From positions 250,501 to 314,500 of the forward strand of contig NC_087112.1 of the NCBI RefSeq assembly GCF_963855985.1: a DNA stretch of 64,000 nucleotides, in the 5' to 3' direction. Source of the DNA: Ostrinia nubilalis (taxonomy: Eukaryota; Arthropoda; Insecta; Lepidoptera; Crambidae). This document shows, one piece after another, positions 53,765 through 63,667 of the stretch (positions are counted from its first letter, which is position 1; each line of letters starts with the position of its first letter). Position numbers and translations under genes: made by a program. Under the pieces are notes generated by a model. It made no database searches and was not told the DNA's origin. It was given only the letters and a program-made list of their open reading frames with translations.

Positions 53765-54101
53765 GTGTCAAATAGTTTTTCACACCCAAAGTGGCTAAAA
53801 AGACAACACAACCTTATTCCAATGAGGGCTATCGTTTTAGCGCTCACCAGTTAGCGCCACTGTAGAGTAAGGTCCTGTCACTTGCTAGTAGCGAAGACAG
53901 TGGCACCAACTGGTGAGCGCTAAAGTGGTAGGAGGACTATCGCATTTGCACTCATCAAGATGGCGTCACTGTAGAGTAAGGTCCTGTCAATCGCCAGGGG
54001 TGCCAACTGTTAAGTATAAAAACGATAGCCCTCATTGTAACAAACGTGTTGCGAACTTATTGACTACTTTGGATGTCACGAACTATTTGACGCTGACTGT
54101 A
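53765..54101. mobile_element. Composite MITE: 'ACAGTCAGCGT' element with a different insert
   Basis: The outer parts (GTGTCAAATAGTTTTTCACA, CCAAAGTGGCTAAAAAG; right: GGATGTCACGAACTATTTGA, CGCTGACTGTA) match 42548-42876 and 29850-29982. The insert begins AATGAGGGCTATCGTTTTAG and ends AAAACGATAGCCCTCATT, and holds a 27-base unit (CACTGTAGAGTAAGGTCCTG within it) twice at 53854 and 53963. The insert lies at the same point as in the 42548 copy. Confidence 0.65.
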
Positions 54102-54599
54102 TTTGATCATGACGTAGTATTTGCATGCTTATTTCGAATGACATTAAATTTAAAATCTTCATAAGTCTCAAGAATAACAAAAGGTATATTTTGGCCAAAA
54201 CGTATGAAACTCGAAACCCGCCCTGACGGGAGCGAACGTATCTAGCTTTCTTGCTAAAGAATTATTCCGGGATGCATTCTGAGACTCTATATGTCTTAAT
54301 AATAAAATAGTTGATGTATGGTATGGTTCTAAAATTCCAACGGAGAAAATCGTAGGGTTTATGAATTTATGTGTTGCAACTAGACGCAGGTATGAATCAA
54401 AACTTGAAACAGCTACGGTGCTTGTGCATCGTTTTGGAATGCGTTATGGCCTCATACTGAGCAGAGACTAATTTGGTACAACAATTTTATTATTTTTGCT
54501 TTGTAATGTCAATGTGTATCATTTAGTACCAAATAAATATTTTTTTATTCTTTCTTTCTTTCAATTATACTATACCTATACTCTACTCGTATAGCTTAG

Positions 54600-54797
54600 T
54601 GATCCACCTTTGGAGTAAGATGGGCAGTTATACATAGCTATGCATCATAATTCTGACGCCATAATTGCAATGTTAACAGCATTGTTGGGTTCGGACAGTT
54701 CCATTGAAGATGAAGCTCGCTTCCACCTTCGACCTGATCATCACTTTCCGCTATGTGAAATGCAGGCAAAGAGCTTCTTCGGTGTATATAAAAAAAA
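54600..54797 (+). mobile_element. SINE body, second copy of the 17.2 kb family
   Basis: ATAATTGCAATGTTAACAGC, ATTGTTGGGTTCGGACAGTT, GAAGCTCGCTTCCACCTTCG, GCAAAGAGCTTCTTCGG and an A-rich end correspond in order to the body of 17217-17547. The tRNA-like head is missing. Confidence 0.6.
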
Positions 54798-55487
54798 GAA
54801 TTGTAAAGAGCCACTTTTCTTTAGATTTTTTGAACTACCTTTTATTTATTTTTTCAATCAATTAGTTTTACCCTTTTCCAAATATTCTATTTTATTCTAA
54901 ATCATGTAGAAAAGCGCTGAATTCTCATCCAATGAATAATCTAGCACGTGCGATATAGGAGTGCAGTGTCTGCCGAGCCAGCCCGGAACACCTGTGACTC
55001 CAGGGTATTCTCCCAAAGTAGGAACCGACGTGGATTTTGCTTAAAATTTTACGCCAAGTTTTTGTTCAGCAAGTCTTATATTTACACCAAGAGAGAGTTT
55101 GTGAAAATGTTATTTTATGACGATTTTCATGTTCAAATGACAGCAGTTTAATTGCAATTAAATGATTGACATACGAAGTTACTATACTCGTAATTGATCA
55201 CTGACAATATAATCCTAAGTAGGAACTGATTTTGCTTATATTTGTAAAGCAAGTTTTTATTCAGCGAGTCTAAATGTACCTACACCAAGAGCTTCGGTGA
55301 AGCGTCCCGTTGCAATTCAGAAATTTGACTGAACGCGAGCGACATAAAAATGTATGGACATTTTAGAATGATTTTTATATATTATAACATTTATAACCTT
55401 TTCAATGTTGATATTAAATTTTTGACTTCTAGGTAAAGATAAAAGAAAAAAAAAGATATTATGATTATGATTGTTATGATTAGGTAC

Positions 55488-55596
55488 TAAGGCTGAGCTG
55501 CACCACCTTACATTGACCGTAAATATAACCATAACCGGTGTTATTTAACTTTTGACGTTTAATATAGTTAAAGTAAGATGGTGGAATTTTGCCTAA
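55488..55596 (+). mobile_element. 'GGCTGAGTTGCACC' MITE, internally shortened
   Basis: TAAGGCTGAGCTGCACCACC, TTGACCGTAAATATAACC, ATAACCGGTG, then the GAGTTTGACAG part is deleted, and GTTAAAGTAAGATGGTGGAA closes it. The right end is eroded (TTTTGCCTAA). Confidence 0.55.
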
Positions 55597-55969
55597 TTAA
55601 GTTACATACCCGCATTGTCATCCTAATATCACATTTATTTTTATTTATTTTATTTATTAGGACAATCAACGAGACAAACACGCATAGGTACATGGAATTA
55701 CTATAACTAAAAGTGCTTAGAACTAAGTGTTGTCTTAATTAAAGGCTGCCACGGCATGCAATGTGGACAATTGCAAATTTAAAAAGTAACAAATAGAAAC
55801 ACAGTGACTATTTAGGTATTTGCTGCCACTGTAAGGGACCTCAGCACAGCGCGCCTAAATTTTAATTGCTTATAACAAAAAATATCGACGTCACATGCTT
55901 TGCACAGTCTGTTGTACTCCCTCTGCAGTCTGCTCATGGTGGCGTACGAGCTACGAATTAAAATATTAA

Positions 55970-56099
55970 AGTGAAACATTGTAAGGAAGTATAGAATGAT
56001 GTTATCATGCAAAACTACTGGCCGGATTTTTACGAACTTTACAATGTTAAACTTAACCAGAAAAGCACATACATAAGCGGAGTCGTGAGCAGAAGCTAG
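55970..56099 (+). mobile_element. Helitron-like end, first of two in tandem
   Basis: AAACTACTGGCCGGATTTTT, ACGAACTTTACAATGTTA, GCGGAGTCGTGAGCAGAAG, CTAG at 56096-56099. The base after is C, not T. Confidence 0.5.
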
Positions 56100-56129
56100 C
56101 AAAAGCACATAGTAACTTGTACGAGAAAA

Positions 56130-56268
56130 TAACAGTGGAAGTCTGTAAGGATGAAAAGAAGATGTACTATCATGTAAAAGAAACTACTGGCCGGATTTTT
56201 ACGTACTCAACAATGTTATACCAAACAGCACATAATCTTCCACGTGCGGAGTCGCAAGCAAAAGCTAG
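56130..56268 (+). mobile_element. Helitron-like end, second of two in tandem
   Basis: AAACTACTGGCCGGATTTTT, ACGTACTCAACAATGTTATA, GTGCGGAGTCGCAAGCAAAA, GCTAG (CTAG 56265-56268). The spacing to the first CTAG is 169 bases and the two are diverged by several small indels. Confidence 0.5.
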
Positions 56269-56288
56269 CTAACTTAGTAGCTAACTCA

Positions 56289-56589
56289 GTACCCGTATTC
56301 ACAAACATTACTATGAGGCTCACAGTGCGCGTGGACGCACAGGGTGACACACCAACCAATCACACGCCCGTATTCACAAACGATGCTCGCTTAAGTGAAG
56401 CAGCGAATCGAACGCACAGCGTTGAATAGAGCTCTGTGATTGGTTCATGTGTCACCTTGTGCGTCGACGCGCATTTTGAGACCTCATAGTAATGTTTGTG
56501 AATACGGGCGACAGAGCTCTATTCAACGCTGTGCGCTCGATTTTCTTGCTCGCTTCACTTAAGCAATCATCGTTTGTGAATACGAGCGT
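56289..56589 (-). mobile_element. 'CGCCCGTATTCACAAA' MITE, minus, interrupted by its own family
   Basis: The outer copy reads CCCGTATTCACAAACATTAC, GTGCGCGTGGACGCACAGGG, CAACCAATCAC, and resumes after the insert with AGAGCTCTATTCAACGCTG, TCGCTTCACTTAAGC and CGTTTGTGAATACGAGC. It is inverted relative to the copy at 28927-29071. Confidence 0.7.
56365..56510 (+). mobile_element. 'CGCCCGTATTCACAAA' MITE, plus, nested inside a sister copy
   Basis: 146 bp, ends CGCCCGTATTCACAAACG and GTTTGTGAATACGGGCG perfectly inverted over 16-17 bases. ACA flanks both sides (56362-56364, 56511-56513). Removing the insert and one ACA restores the CAATCACAGAGCTC of the sister copy at 62473. A 3-bp duplication fits PIF/Harbinger-type elements, though those prefer TWA. 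Confidence 0.75.
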
Positions 56590-56752
56590 AAAGCTCATCT
56601 GAAATTTTGCTGATGTTTGACGTTACAAAACATCCCATGCCGCTCCCATACCCTGCAATAACTGTGTAAGAGCTAGTTCTATAGTAACATAGTGTATAAT
56701 GTGCCGTCTCCTTAATTTAACATGAACTAACCGCATTGTTTAATCGTTCCAG

Positions 56753-56818
56753 GTAAGTGCCGGAGTTCTTTGCGGCCACTGGAGCGGGTCTGGGCACCGA
56801 GCATGCACTGCGGTGGCG
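56753..56818 (+). other. Candidate short exon or recursive splice site
   Basis: A GC-rich 66-base block sits between TTTAATCGTTCCAG and GTGAGC. The acceptor AG is directly followed by GTAAGT, so it is at once an acceptor and a perfect donor (CAG|GTAAGT). One frame is open across the block (KCRSSLRPLERVWAPSMHCGG), another reads VSAGVLCGHWSGSGHRACTAVA. The length is a multiple of three. The composition differs sharply from the AT-rich flanks. No known protein was recognised. It could be a coding exon, a 5' untranslated exon with an ATG at its end, or chance. Confidence 0.3.
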
Positions 56819-57077
56819 GTGAGCTTACGTTTTAAGTCCGTTTTTTTCTTGTGTAGAATTTTCTAGATTTTCTATAGTTATCTAGATTTGATTTTTTATT
56901 TCAGCCGCAAAAATAGTTTGTAATGTTGACAGCTTTTGCTATTTCTGGTTCAATTATTAAGTCTCAGTAAGAATCGTTTAAACTTTTATGCAAAATTGCA
57001 GCGTAAAATCTCCTACCCACATCAGACTAGCGCATGGTTTAGTTACTTTTTAGCGAAAAGTATACAGACAAAGTTAT

Positions 57078-57290
57078 ACATAAATATATATAATTCAAAG
57101 GTGACTGACTGACTGACTGACTGACTGACTGACTGACATAGTGATCTATCAACGCACAGCCCAAACCACTGGACGGTTCGAGCTGAAATTTGGCATGCAG
57201 GTAGATGTTATGATTGATATGTTTTATGAAACTCCACCCCTAAGGAGGTAAAAGGGGTTCCACGCGCACGAAGTCGCGGGCGGCCGCTAG
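57078..57290 (+). mobile_element. Short Helitron with a GACT microsatellite
   Basis: Starts near ATACATAAATATATATAATTC, AAAGGTGACTGACTGACTG with about nine GACT units (57101-57137), then CACAGCCCAAACCACTGGAC, GGCATGCAGGTAGATGTTAT, CACCCCTAAGGAGGTAAAAG, GAAGTCGCGGGCGGCCGCTAG followed by T. Same family as 22321-22531 (minus). The 5' boundary is approximate. Confidence 0.65.
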
Positions 57291-57693
57291 TAGTTCTATA
57301 AATATCTTCAGTAAAAGAACTTACAATATAATTTCTTTGATGAAGTCGAGTGGTTTCTTTGATAGTGGGTCTCACAAAGAGGAATATAAGTTAATAAATA
57401 ATAAATGATATTCATCGACGACTGCCAGTGGCAGTGCCAGCGGCGGTGGCGGTGGCGATTTGCAAAACACGCGCTTTACTCGATTGCAATCTCGCTGAGT
57501 GGCTCGTGGCTCGATGCGCCATTTATTATATTATCAATCAGGACTTTCTGTTTTTATATTTTTGTTCTTTATCAATATAGCTAACTTTTGCTCGCGGCTT
57601 TAAATGCTTGAATGCGTCTATCACAGAAATTCTATTGCAGTCGACCTTTAAAAACCCAAATAAAACAATCATAATATAGTTTTTCCCTCGGTT

Positions 57694-57800
57694 TTCAGTT
57701 GCACCACCTAACTATAACAATAACCGTTGCTTTTTGTATGGAGTTTGACAGATTCTTGACATTTGTCAAAGTTAAAGTAAGATGGTGCTACCCAGCCTTG
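57694..57800 (+). mobile_element. 'GGCTGAGTTGCACC' MITE, left end eroded
   Basis: CAGTTGCACCACCTAAC, AATAACCGTTGC, GTATGGAGTTTGACAGATTC, TTTGTCAAAGTTAAAGTAAG, ATGGTGCTACCCAGCCTT. Confidence 0.6.
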
Positions 57801-58037
57801 CTACCTTTATACAAAATCTGTTTAGTAGTTTTGCGTAAAAGCAAAAGAGAGTCGATAGATGTTTCTTACTCAAAAAAAAAAACATTTAGCATCAGTAGGA
57901 TTTCTTTGCATTTTGGGACAAAACAGAAGTGGCTTACTAAACACTCCTGGCACCTAAAGATCTTATGGCTGGAATATGCTCTTTAATAATTTTTGTGATT
58001 TCTGGCTCAAGTAACTCAAGCTAAGTATCCTGGCAAT

Positions 58038-58110
58038 GCATCATCATTTCAGCCATAGGACGTCCACTGCTGAATATAGACCTCCTCCAATGATTTCCAT
58101 GTTAATTTGC
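58038..58110 (-). mobile_element. RTE (ATG)n-family 3' end, minus, short
   Basis: CATCATTTCAGCCATAGGAC, GTCCACTGCTGAATATAGAC, CTCCAATGATTTCCATGTT. Confidence 0.65.
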
Positions 58111-58749
58111 AATGCATAGAAAATGAAAATGAACTTTTCAATATTATTTTCCATTTAATGAAATTATCTACCAATCATTAAAATTTGTAAACTATAAATA
58201 ATCATATACAATTTTAAACTCTACACCTTTCAGTTGCATGTCCAGAAAGTTTGGAACGTTCTGAAAATTCCGACAGTTCAAATAGCGATGAATTTAGTCG
58301 GTAACCGATGAACATGTCAAAGCAAGTTTGGGACTATAAAAACTAACTTTTGGTGGCCCTGTTATGAACGGTTTGGTCTGGTCTGGTTTTTAACATTTTA
58401 TTTGGAGTTTTGCACTGGACCCTGCAAGGTTATTGGTTATTTTTTCATCAGTTGTCAGTTTTTTTAATGTGCCCACTACCCAGTGTGTATAAAGGTTGAG
58501 TTTTTAGATTTTAGTAACTTTTAAATTATTGATTTGGTTATTCGAAGAATTTAATCAATTTAATTGAGGTGTTTGTACTTTAAGAATGTGCCTTAATAGT
58601 CGTTCTTAATAGACCGACCGTAAAACTTAACTATTTTTGATCCTGAGTATAACGCTAGTTTTTGTAACTGGCCGTACTTGAAATCTCAATGAAATTAAAT
58701 ACTAAGATTCCATCACAACATTATTCAGAGCATTTCCATCTCACTTGTT

Positions 58750-58815
58750 TGTTTTAACCGAATGACGTCCACTGCTAGACAAAGGCCTCCCCAAGGATTT
58801 CCACAAAGACCTCCA
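58750..58815 (-). mobile_element. RTE (CGAA)n-family 3' end, minus, short
   Basis: TTTTAACCGAATGACGTCCA, CTGCTAGACAAAGGCCTCC, AAGGATTTCCACAAAGACC. The CGAA tail is gone. Confidence 0.6.
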
Positions 58816-61800
58816 TCTCACTCAGTCATATTAAAATCCCAGAGAATGTAATAAAAGTCTATAAAATGGTACGTCACTACGGAAGTTACTTAAAGCAATA
58901 GCGCCACAGTTATTTCAATATCACTTGTTCAAACCGATTCGATACAAAATCTCGATTCCAGAACCGTTTTATCTGGTCCCGGTTATCTCCAAAATTGAAT
59001 CCTCCGATTCCGAATGCAAAGTAAGTTTCGATCTGCGACATTTTGTATAATAATAGATTAGTATACCATTCCCTTATCAGTAGTACTGGAGTCGGCCAAA
59101 TTAATTCAAAACATCTAGTTTGAGATAGAAACTAACAGGCTGAAAGCAAGCTTGTGCTTTCGGGGCAAAGTTTAAATTCGGTTGTGAGTTTGCCCGGCCG
59201 AATTTGGTTTTAAAATTTCGTCTGATAATGTCGCTGGGTTTTTCGCAGGTCCCGTAAACTTCGTTTTATGGCTTTGGGGAAATTTGTTTACATACGGGGA
59301 CGTTCGCAGAACAAACAGTTCATTTATTTTTGTTATCTTTAAGGTTAAGTTTGGGACCCCATAGAACGTCATTTACCCTGGGTCAGGTCGGGCTTAATAT
59401 TATAAGCCAGGAAAGTGGAATTTTATTTCACTTGAAATGAAGGGAAAAATCTGTTTTCTACTCGTCTTGGAAAATTAATTGTTTTTACTTTCATCCATTA
59501 AATCTCCTACTTCACCTTTTTTCTTTTCAACGTGCATTTTTATTCTCGTGGACCCATTTTAACAGTCATAGTAGAGTGATTTTATTAAAAAGCTGCTTCA
59601 AAAGATATTTTTTACCCTGTGGGCATACTGTTTATAAATGAAACTCAATCTATATCTTTTTTAAAAGAGAAAGCAAAGAACGAGTGTCTAAATCAAACGC
59701 TACATACGATTTATTAAGCAGAATCCACCGAAATCCGAGACCTCCATCAAAAAGTTCCAAAAGAAACGTGTTACTTTTTGTACCTACACACTTTTTCCGG
59801 GCGAGCGATCCCGCAGCCGCCGGGATAGTCATCCAGAACGAATCTCGATGATCCCGCGGGATCCGGAATCCAGTGCGCGTTTACGAACGTATTCTTCCCA
59901 AAAACTTTCTTGTGCCTTTTTTGGAATTTTCCGGAATTTCCCCGGTCAGGTCGAGTGTGTAAATGTGGGAACTATTTCACCCTTTTGCTTTTGTTTGATA
60001 TTACTTTTATTCGAATGGAAATATTTTTGTGTGAAGACACTCCGTTCAGTTACTTTCTTGCACAATCCTGGGATGTTATTATTTTGTCACTCAGCTCCAC
60101 ACTGAGAGCTAGCTTTTTACATCTAAAGCGGTATTTTTGTTTGATCAAATCTTACAATCACCCCACACACATACACACATATACAATTATACACACATCA
60201 CACACAAGACTTACATACAGCGCGCCTAAAGTAGTATGTTTATGGAATATTTTTACGAAAGTGGGCGTTAGTAGTCGCACCACAGTTCTCTGAAACTATT
60301 GCGGCTATTATCGTACACGCTTTTTCATGTACAAATTTTCTTGTTTCCAATAAATAAATTTTTATTTGAATTTTGTATTTGAATCGATCATCTTTAATAA
60401 TGGAGTTCAATTTCGGTATTTTGTCTTTTACCCTCTATCATGACTTTGTGGTATTCAAATGACAAGAAAAGATGAAAAAAAAAATTTGTGTTAGACAAAA
60501 ACAATCTGTAATAACTATAACAATAATCGGTGTTTTTTGTATGGAGTTAGACAAATTTTTGACGTTTGTTAATGTTAAATTATAATGTGGTGAAACTCAG
60601 CCTTAGTTATCTGCCAGGATTCAAAATTATAAATATTAATAATCGAACATAACATGAAGTGTATTGTTAAAATTATGTATTTAGTAGGCTTAGCTCGATA
60701 TAACTACGCGAAAGCGTATCATAAATCAATGTGGATTTCACTAACAATTTATTATAATCTTCATAATACCGCGTCCAAATTATTGTGAGCTGCAAATAAC
60801 ACATTCCCAAATAAATTAGCGATAACGCAGTAAATTTGCTACGCAAAGTCCTTTTACCGTTCGTAATGCAATATTTCAGGCACAATGCCTCAGCAATAAC
60901 ACCGTTACTACTAATATTGTTACTGCATAATTGAATACGCGCGGTGTATTGGCTCGGTACAGCGCCATCTGTGGGCCGAACAAAGGACCATTTGCGAGAT
61001 TCATTTGATTTGAATATCATGTTATTTTGTACGAGTCCTTTGTAAAGCTATATTTTATGGAAATTTGTATTCGTGGGTTTAATTCATTTAATTGCTTGTT
61101 TGGAATATAGGTAAGCACCTTATTATTCATTCAAATTAGTTGTTTATTTACATCGCATTTAGTGAAGAGATTGTTTTGATAAAGTGCGTTATTGCACCCT
61201 ACAACTGTATTAAACTATTTCAAAATAAATTAGTATTTATCATTTTGGAGGCTCGGACCGTTAAAACAGGGTATTGTTAGAAAACCACCTTGTTTTGACG
61301 CATTATTTAACGTGCAGCTACAAATACGTATGTACTGTTTACTAACCTTTGTCGTAAATGCTGTCGCTCCATCGTATATTGATTTACTTTTGTCCTTAAA
61401 GGAGTACCAACAGTAGTATTTACCATCGAGAATAATAATATTATGTTTGTATGCCAAGGTTTAAGTAACGAATACAACTAACAACTAACTACACCTTTAA
61501 CGGCCATTAAAACAAAGCATTTTACTCCGTTACAAGAGTTAACTGAACTTAAAGTTTTAAGAGCAGTTTATTCGGGTGAGGTCCACCTCGAGGAGTTATC
61601 GTGCAAACTTTACTGAGTATAATAAGGCGCATATTCATAAGACAAGACTCAACTTGAACATTAAAAGCATCGCTTAGTGACAACCACAAATGTAAACTGT
61701 GGACTCTACAATGTTCTTATGTACGAGTACTCTTTTAAAATATAAAATTGTGGAAATATAACAACACTTTCTTCGTACTCTCACACTAAACTTAACATCA

Positions 61801-62472
61801 GTAACACTAATGAATTCTTATGGAAAATGGACATAAATTAAATAATGACGTTTGGCTTGTGTTTTATGGACTAAAAATACGATTCACGGTACGGTTGTGA
61901 TTTTGGTCAAACTCTGTCACTGTAACCTAGTTTTAAAGGTGCCCAGGTTGCTTAGCGCTAGCGACTGGGAAAAAAAATTACAGATTGTATAGCGCCTTTA
62001 GTGACTACTTTAAAGAACTAAAATCTTCATAGCTTTTTTTGACGCACTCGCTAGCGAGCACACTAACGTTAACTCATGGTAAGCACTCCGTTGTTGAAAA
62101 TATAAATAATTTTGAATTTTTATAGTCGATCGAAAAAACAATAATTTTCCAAGAAATCCATTTATAACCAAATCTTTCCAACAGAAGGGTTGGCTTACTA
62201 CTCCGGGCCTGGTTTGACAGCCCCGTTAACCCCTAAGCCGCCGAGACGCGCTTCCAGCGCTCGCGCAGTAAATTCGTTACGAACTTACCGAACGCTCGGC
62301 TTACGCTGACACAGCCGGATCATAAAGCTCTAACTTGCAAAATTGTTATTATGCTAGGATGATAGACTGGTTTTAAGGTAGACAAGTGCAAGTAGCATTG
62401 AGATATTTTTTGTCCCGAAATCTTAACTCAATGAAACTACGGTATGGTCCAAAGTGTAAGGAGAGTAGATTA
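58816..62472. other. Mostly unassigned DNA
   Basis: Only the MITE fragment at 60505-60606 was recognised. A CA-rich patch lies at 60160-60210. GC-richer spots near 59170-59300 and 59790-59880 have open minus-strand or plus-strand frames of 60-127 codons without a recognisable domain. I do not call genes. Confidence 0.4.
60505..60606 (+). mobile_element. 'GGCTGAGTTGCACC' MITE, right two thirds
   Basis: AATAACTATAACAATAATCG, GTATGGAGTTAGACAAATTT, TTGACGTTTGTTAATGTT, GTGGTGAAACTCAGCCTTA. The left end is missing. Confidence 0.5.
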
Positions 62473-62608
62473 ACGCCTGTAGTCACAAGCATCACAGTCA
62501 GCGTGCACGCACAGGGTGGCACACGAACCAATCACAGAGCTCTCTTCAACGCTGTGCGTTCGATTTGCTGCTTCACTTAAGCAAGCATCGTTTGTAAATA
62601 CCGGCGTA
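62473..62608 (-). mobile_element. 'CGCCCGTATTCACAAA' MITE, minus
   Basis: ACGCCTGTAGTCACAAGCAT, GTGCACGCACAGGGTGGCAC, CGAACCAATCACAGAGCTC, TTCAACGCTGTGCGTTCGAT, CTTCACTTAAGCAAGCATCG, TTTGTAAATACCGGCGT. Uninterrupted, so it gives the empty site for the nested pair at 56289-56589. Confidence 0.65.
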
Positions 62609-62642
62609 AATCCTCCATGCTTTAGTCTCTGATATATTAGAG

Positions 62643-62692
62643 AGGGTCATGCTCCTGCTGTTGGGACTAAAGGGCCTGTTGATGATGATGAG
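62643..62692 (+). repeat. Non-LTR 3' end with ATG tail, unassigned family
   Basis: GTCATGCTCCTGCTGTTGGG, ACTAAAGGGCCTGTTGATGATGATGAG: a retroposon end with a short ATG microsatellite, different from the RTE ends above. Confidence 0.4.
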
Positions 62693-63129
62693 TGAAGAAA
62701 GAAAGATTGTAGCTTAATTAGTACACATATAGATTTATTGGAAATATTTTATTTAGACCACATTTATTGTGCCACATTATCTCTGTAAATAAATAAATCT
62801 TTGAATCATTACGTTTTATTTCTTTGATAGGTCGTCTGTGGGTGGACTATATTTAGATCGTGCCCAAATACGTATAACCAAATTTTCCGCTCAATGATAA
62901 CATATTAAATGTTATTCATATTATAATAACAGAGTAAAACCTACTAAGTTACACAAAAGGTGTGTATGCGTGTGTAATATTTAATGTACTGTTTCTAAAA
63001 ATAGCAAAACGATGAGGTTTATGATGGATGAGGCAACAAGTGGATAACACTCCAATTAACGCAAAGGGCAAAAGGCAAAGTGATATTGAGTTTCTGGAAT
63101 AAAATCCATGATCTTCTTGTTTATGATAA

Positions 63130-63275
63130 CATAGCTGGGCACCGTTAATCAAATAGTTAACTTCGTTAATCGTTAAACCGTTAATAAAAAAATTAACTTC
63201 GTTAAACGTTAAAACGTTACATTTCGGAAGATTTAACGCAAGTTAACGTTAATCGTTAATCCGTTAACACATTAT
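63130..63275. repeat. GTTAA-rich degenerate tandem repeat
   Basis: Begins AGCTGGGCACCGTTAATC and continues with many AACTTCGTTAA, CGTTAATCGTTAA and AACCGTTAA units in both orientations, with AAAAAAATTAACTTCG in the middle. Because GTTAAC is self-complementary the stretch can fold on itself. Probably a dispersed element; class unknown. Confidence 0.5.
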
Positions 63276-63667
63276 AATAAAACGAAAAAAATAATATTGT
63301 ATGCAAGGTTCAAATAATTTAGAAAGCTTGTATCGCGCATGGAATTTACTCCTCTTTTTAGCCACAGTTTTGACAGTTCCAACTCCTTGCCAGACAGTTT
63401 TTTTAGGATAGTTGCCAAAGCCACGATGACCCAAACTTCATAATCCACCAATATTCTAACCTATATTGGGAGCATACGCTGACAAACTTTCAGCTTTTAT
63501 AAAATGACGTTGGTCTGGCGTTCACCAGCTCTTAGTCCATAGTATCTCAATCTCAGAGCCTTGGTTCAATTACAATACAATTTAGCACCAATGTGCTCGA
63601 AAAGACAAATCCAACAAATCCAAATTCGATGCGATTCCGCCGTTTCATTTAGGAGTTCCTATGGCCG

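Noticed and set aside
53854..53989. CRISPR-like direct repeats
   Set aside because: Only two copies of a 27-base unit within a MITE of a eukaryotic genome; no array.
55812..56108. 98-codon minus-strand frame with SRLQREYNRLCKAC as a LINE protein end
   Set aside because: It crosses a plus-strand Helitron end, and the resemblance to LINE proteins is too weak to call.
59910..60293. 127-codon plus-strand frame
   Set aside because: Low-complexity end (threonine/histidine from a CA-rich tract) and no domain; probably chance.
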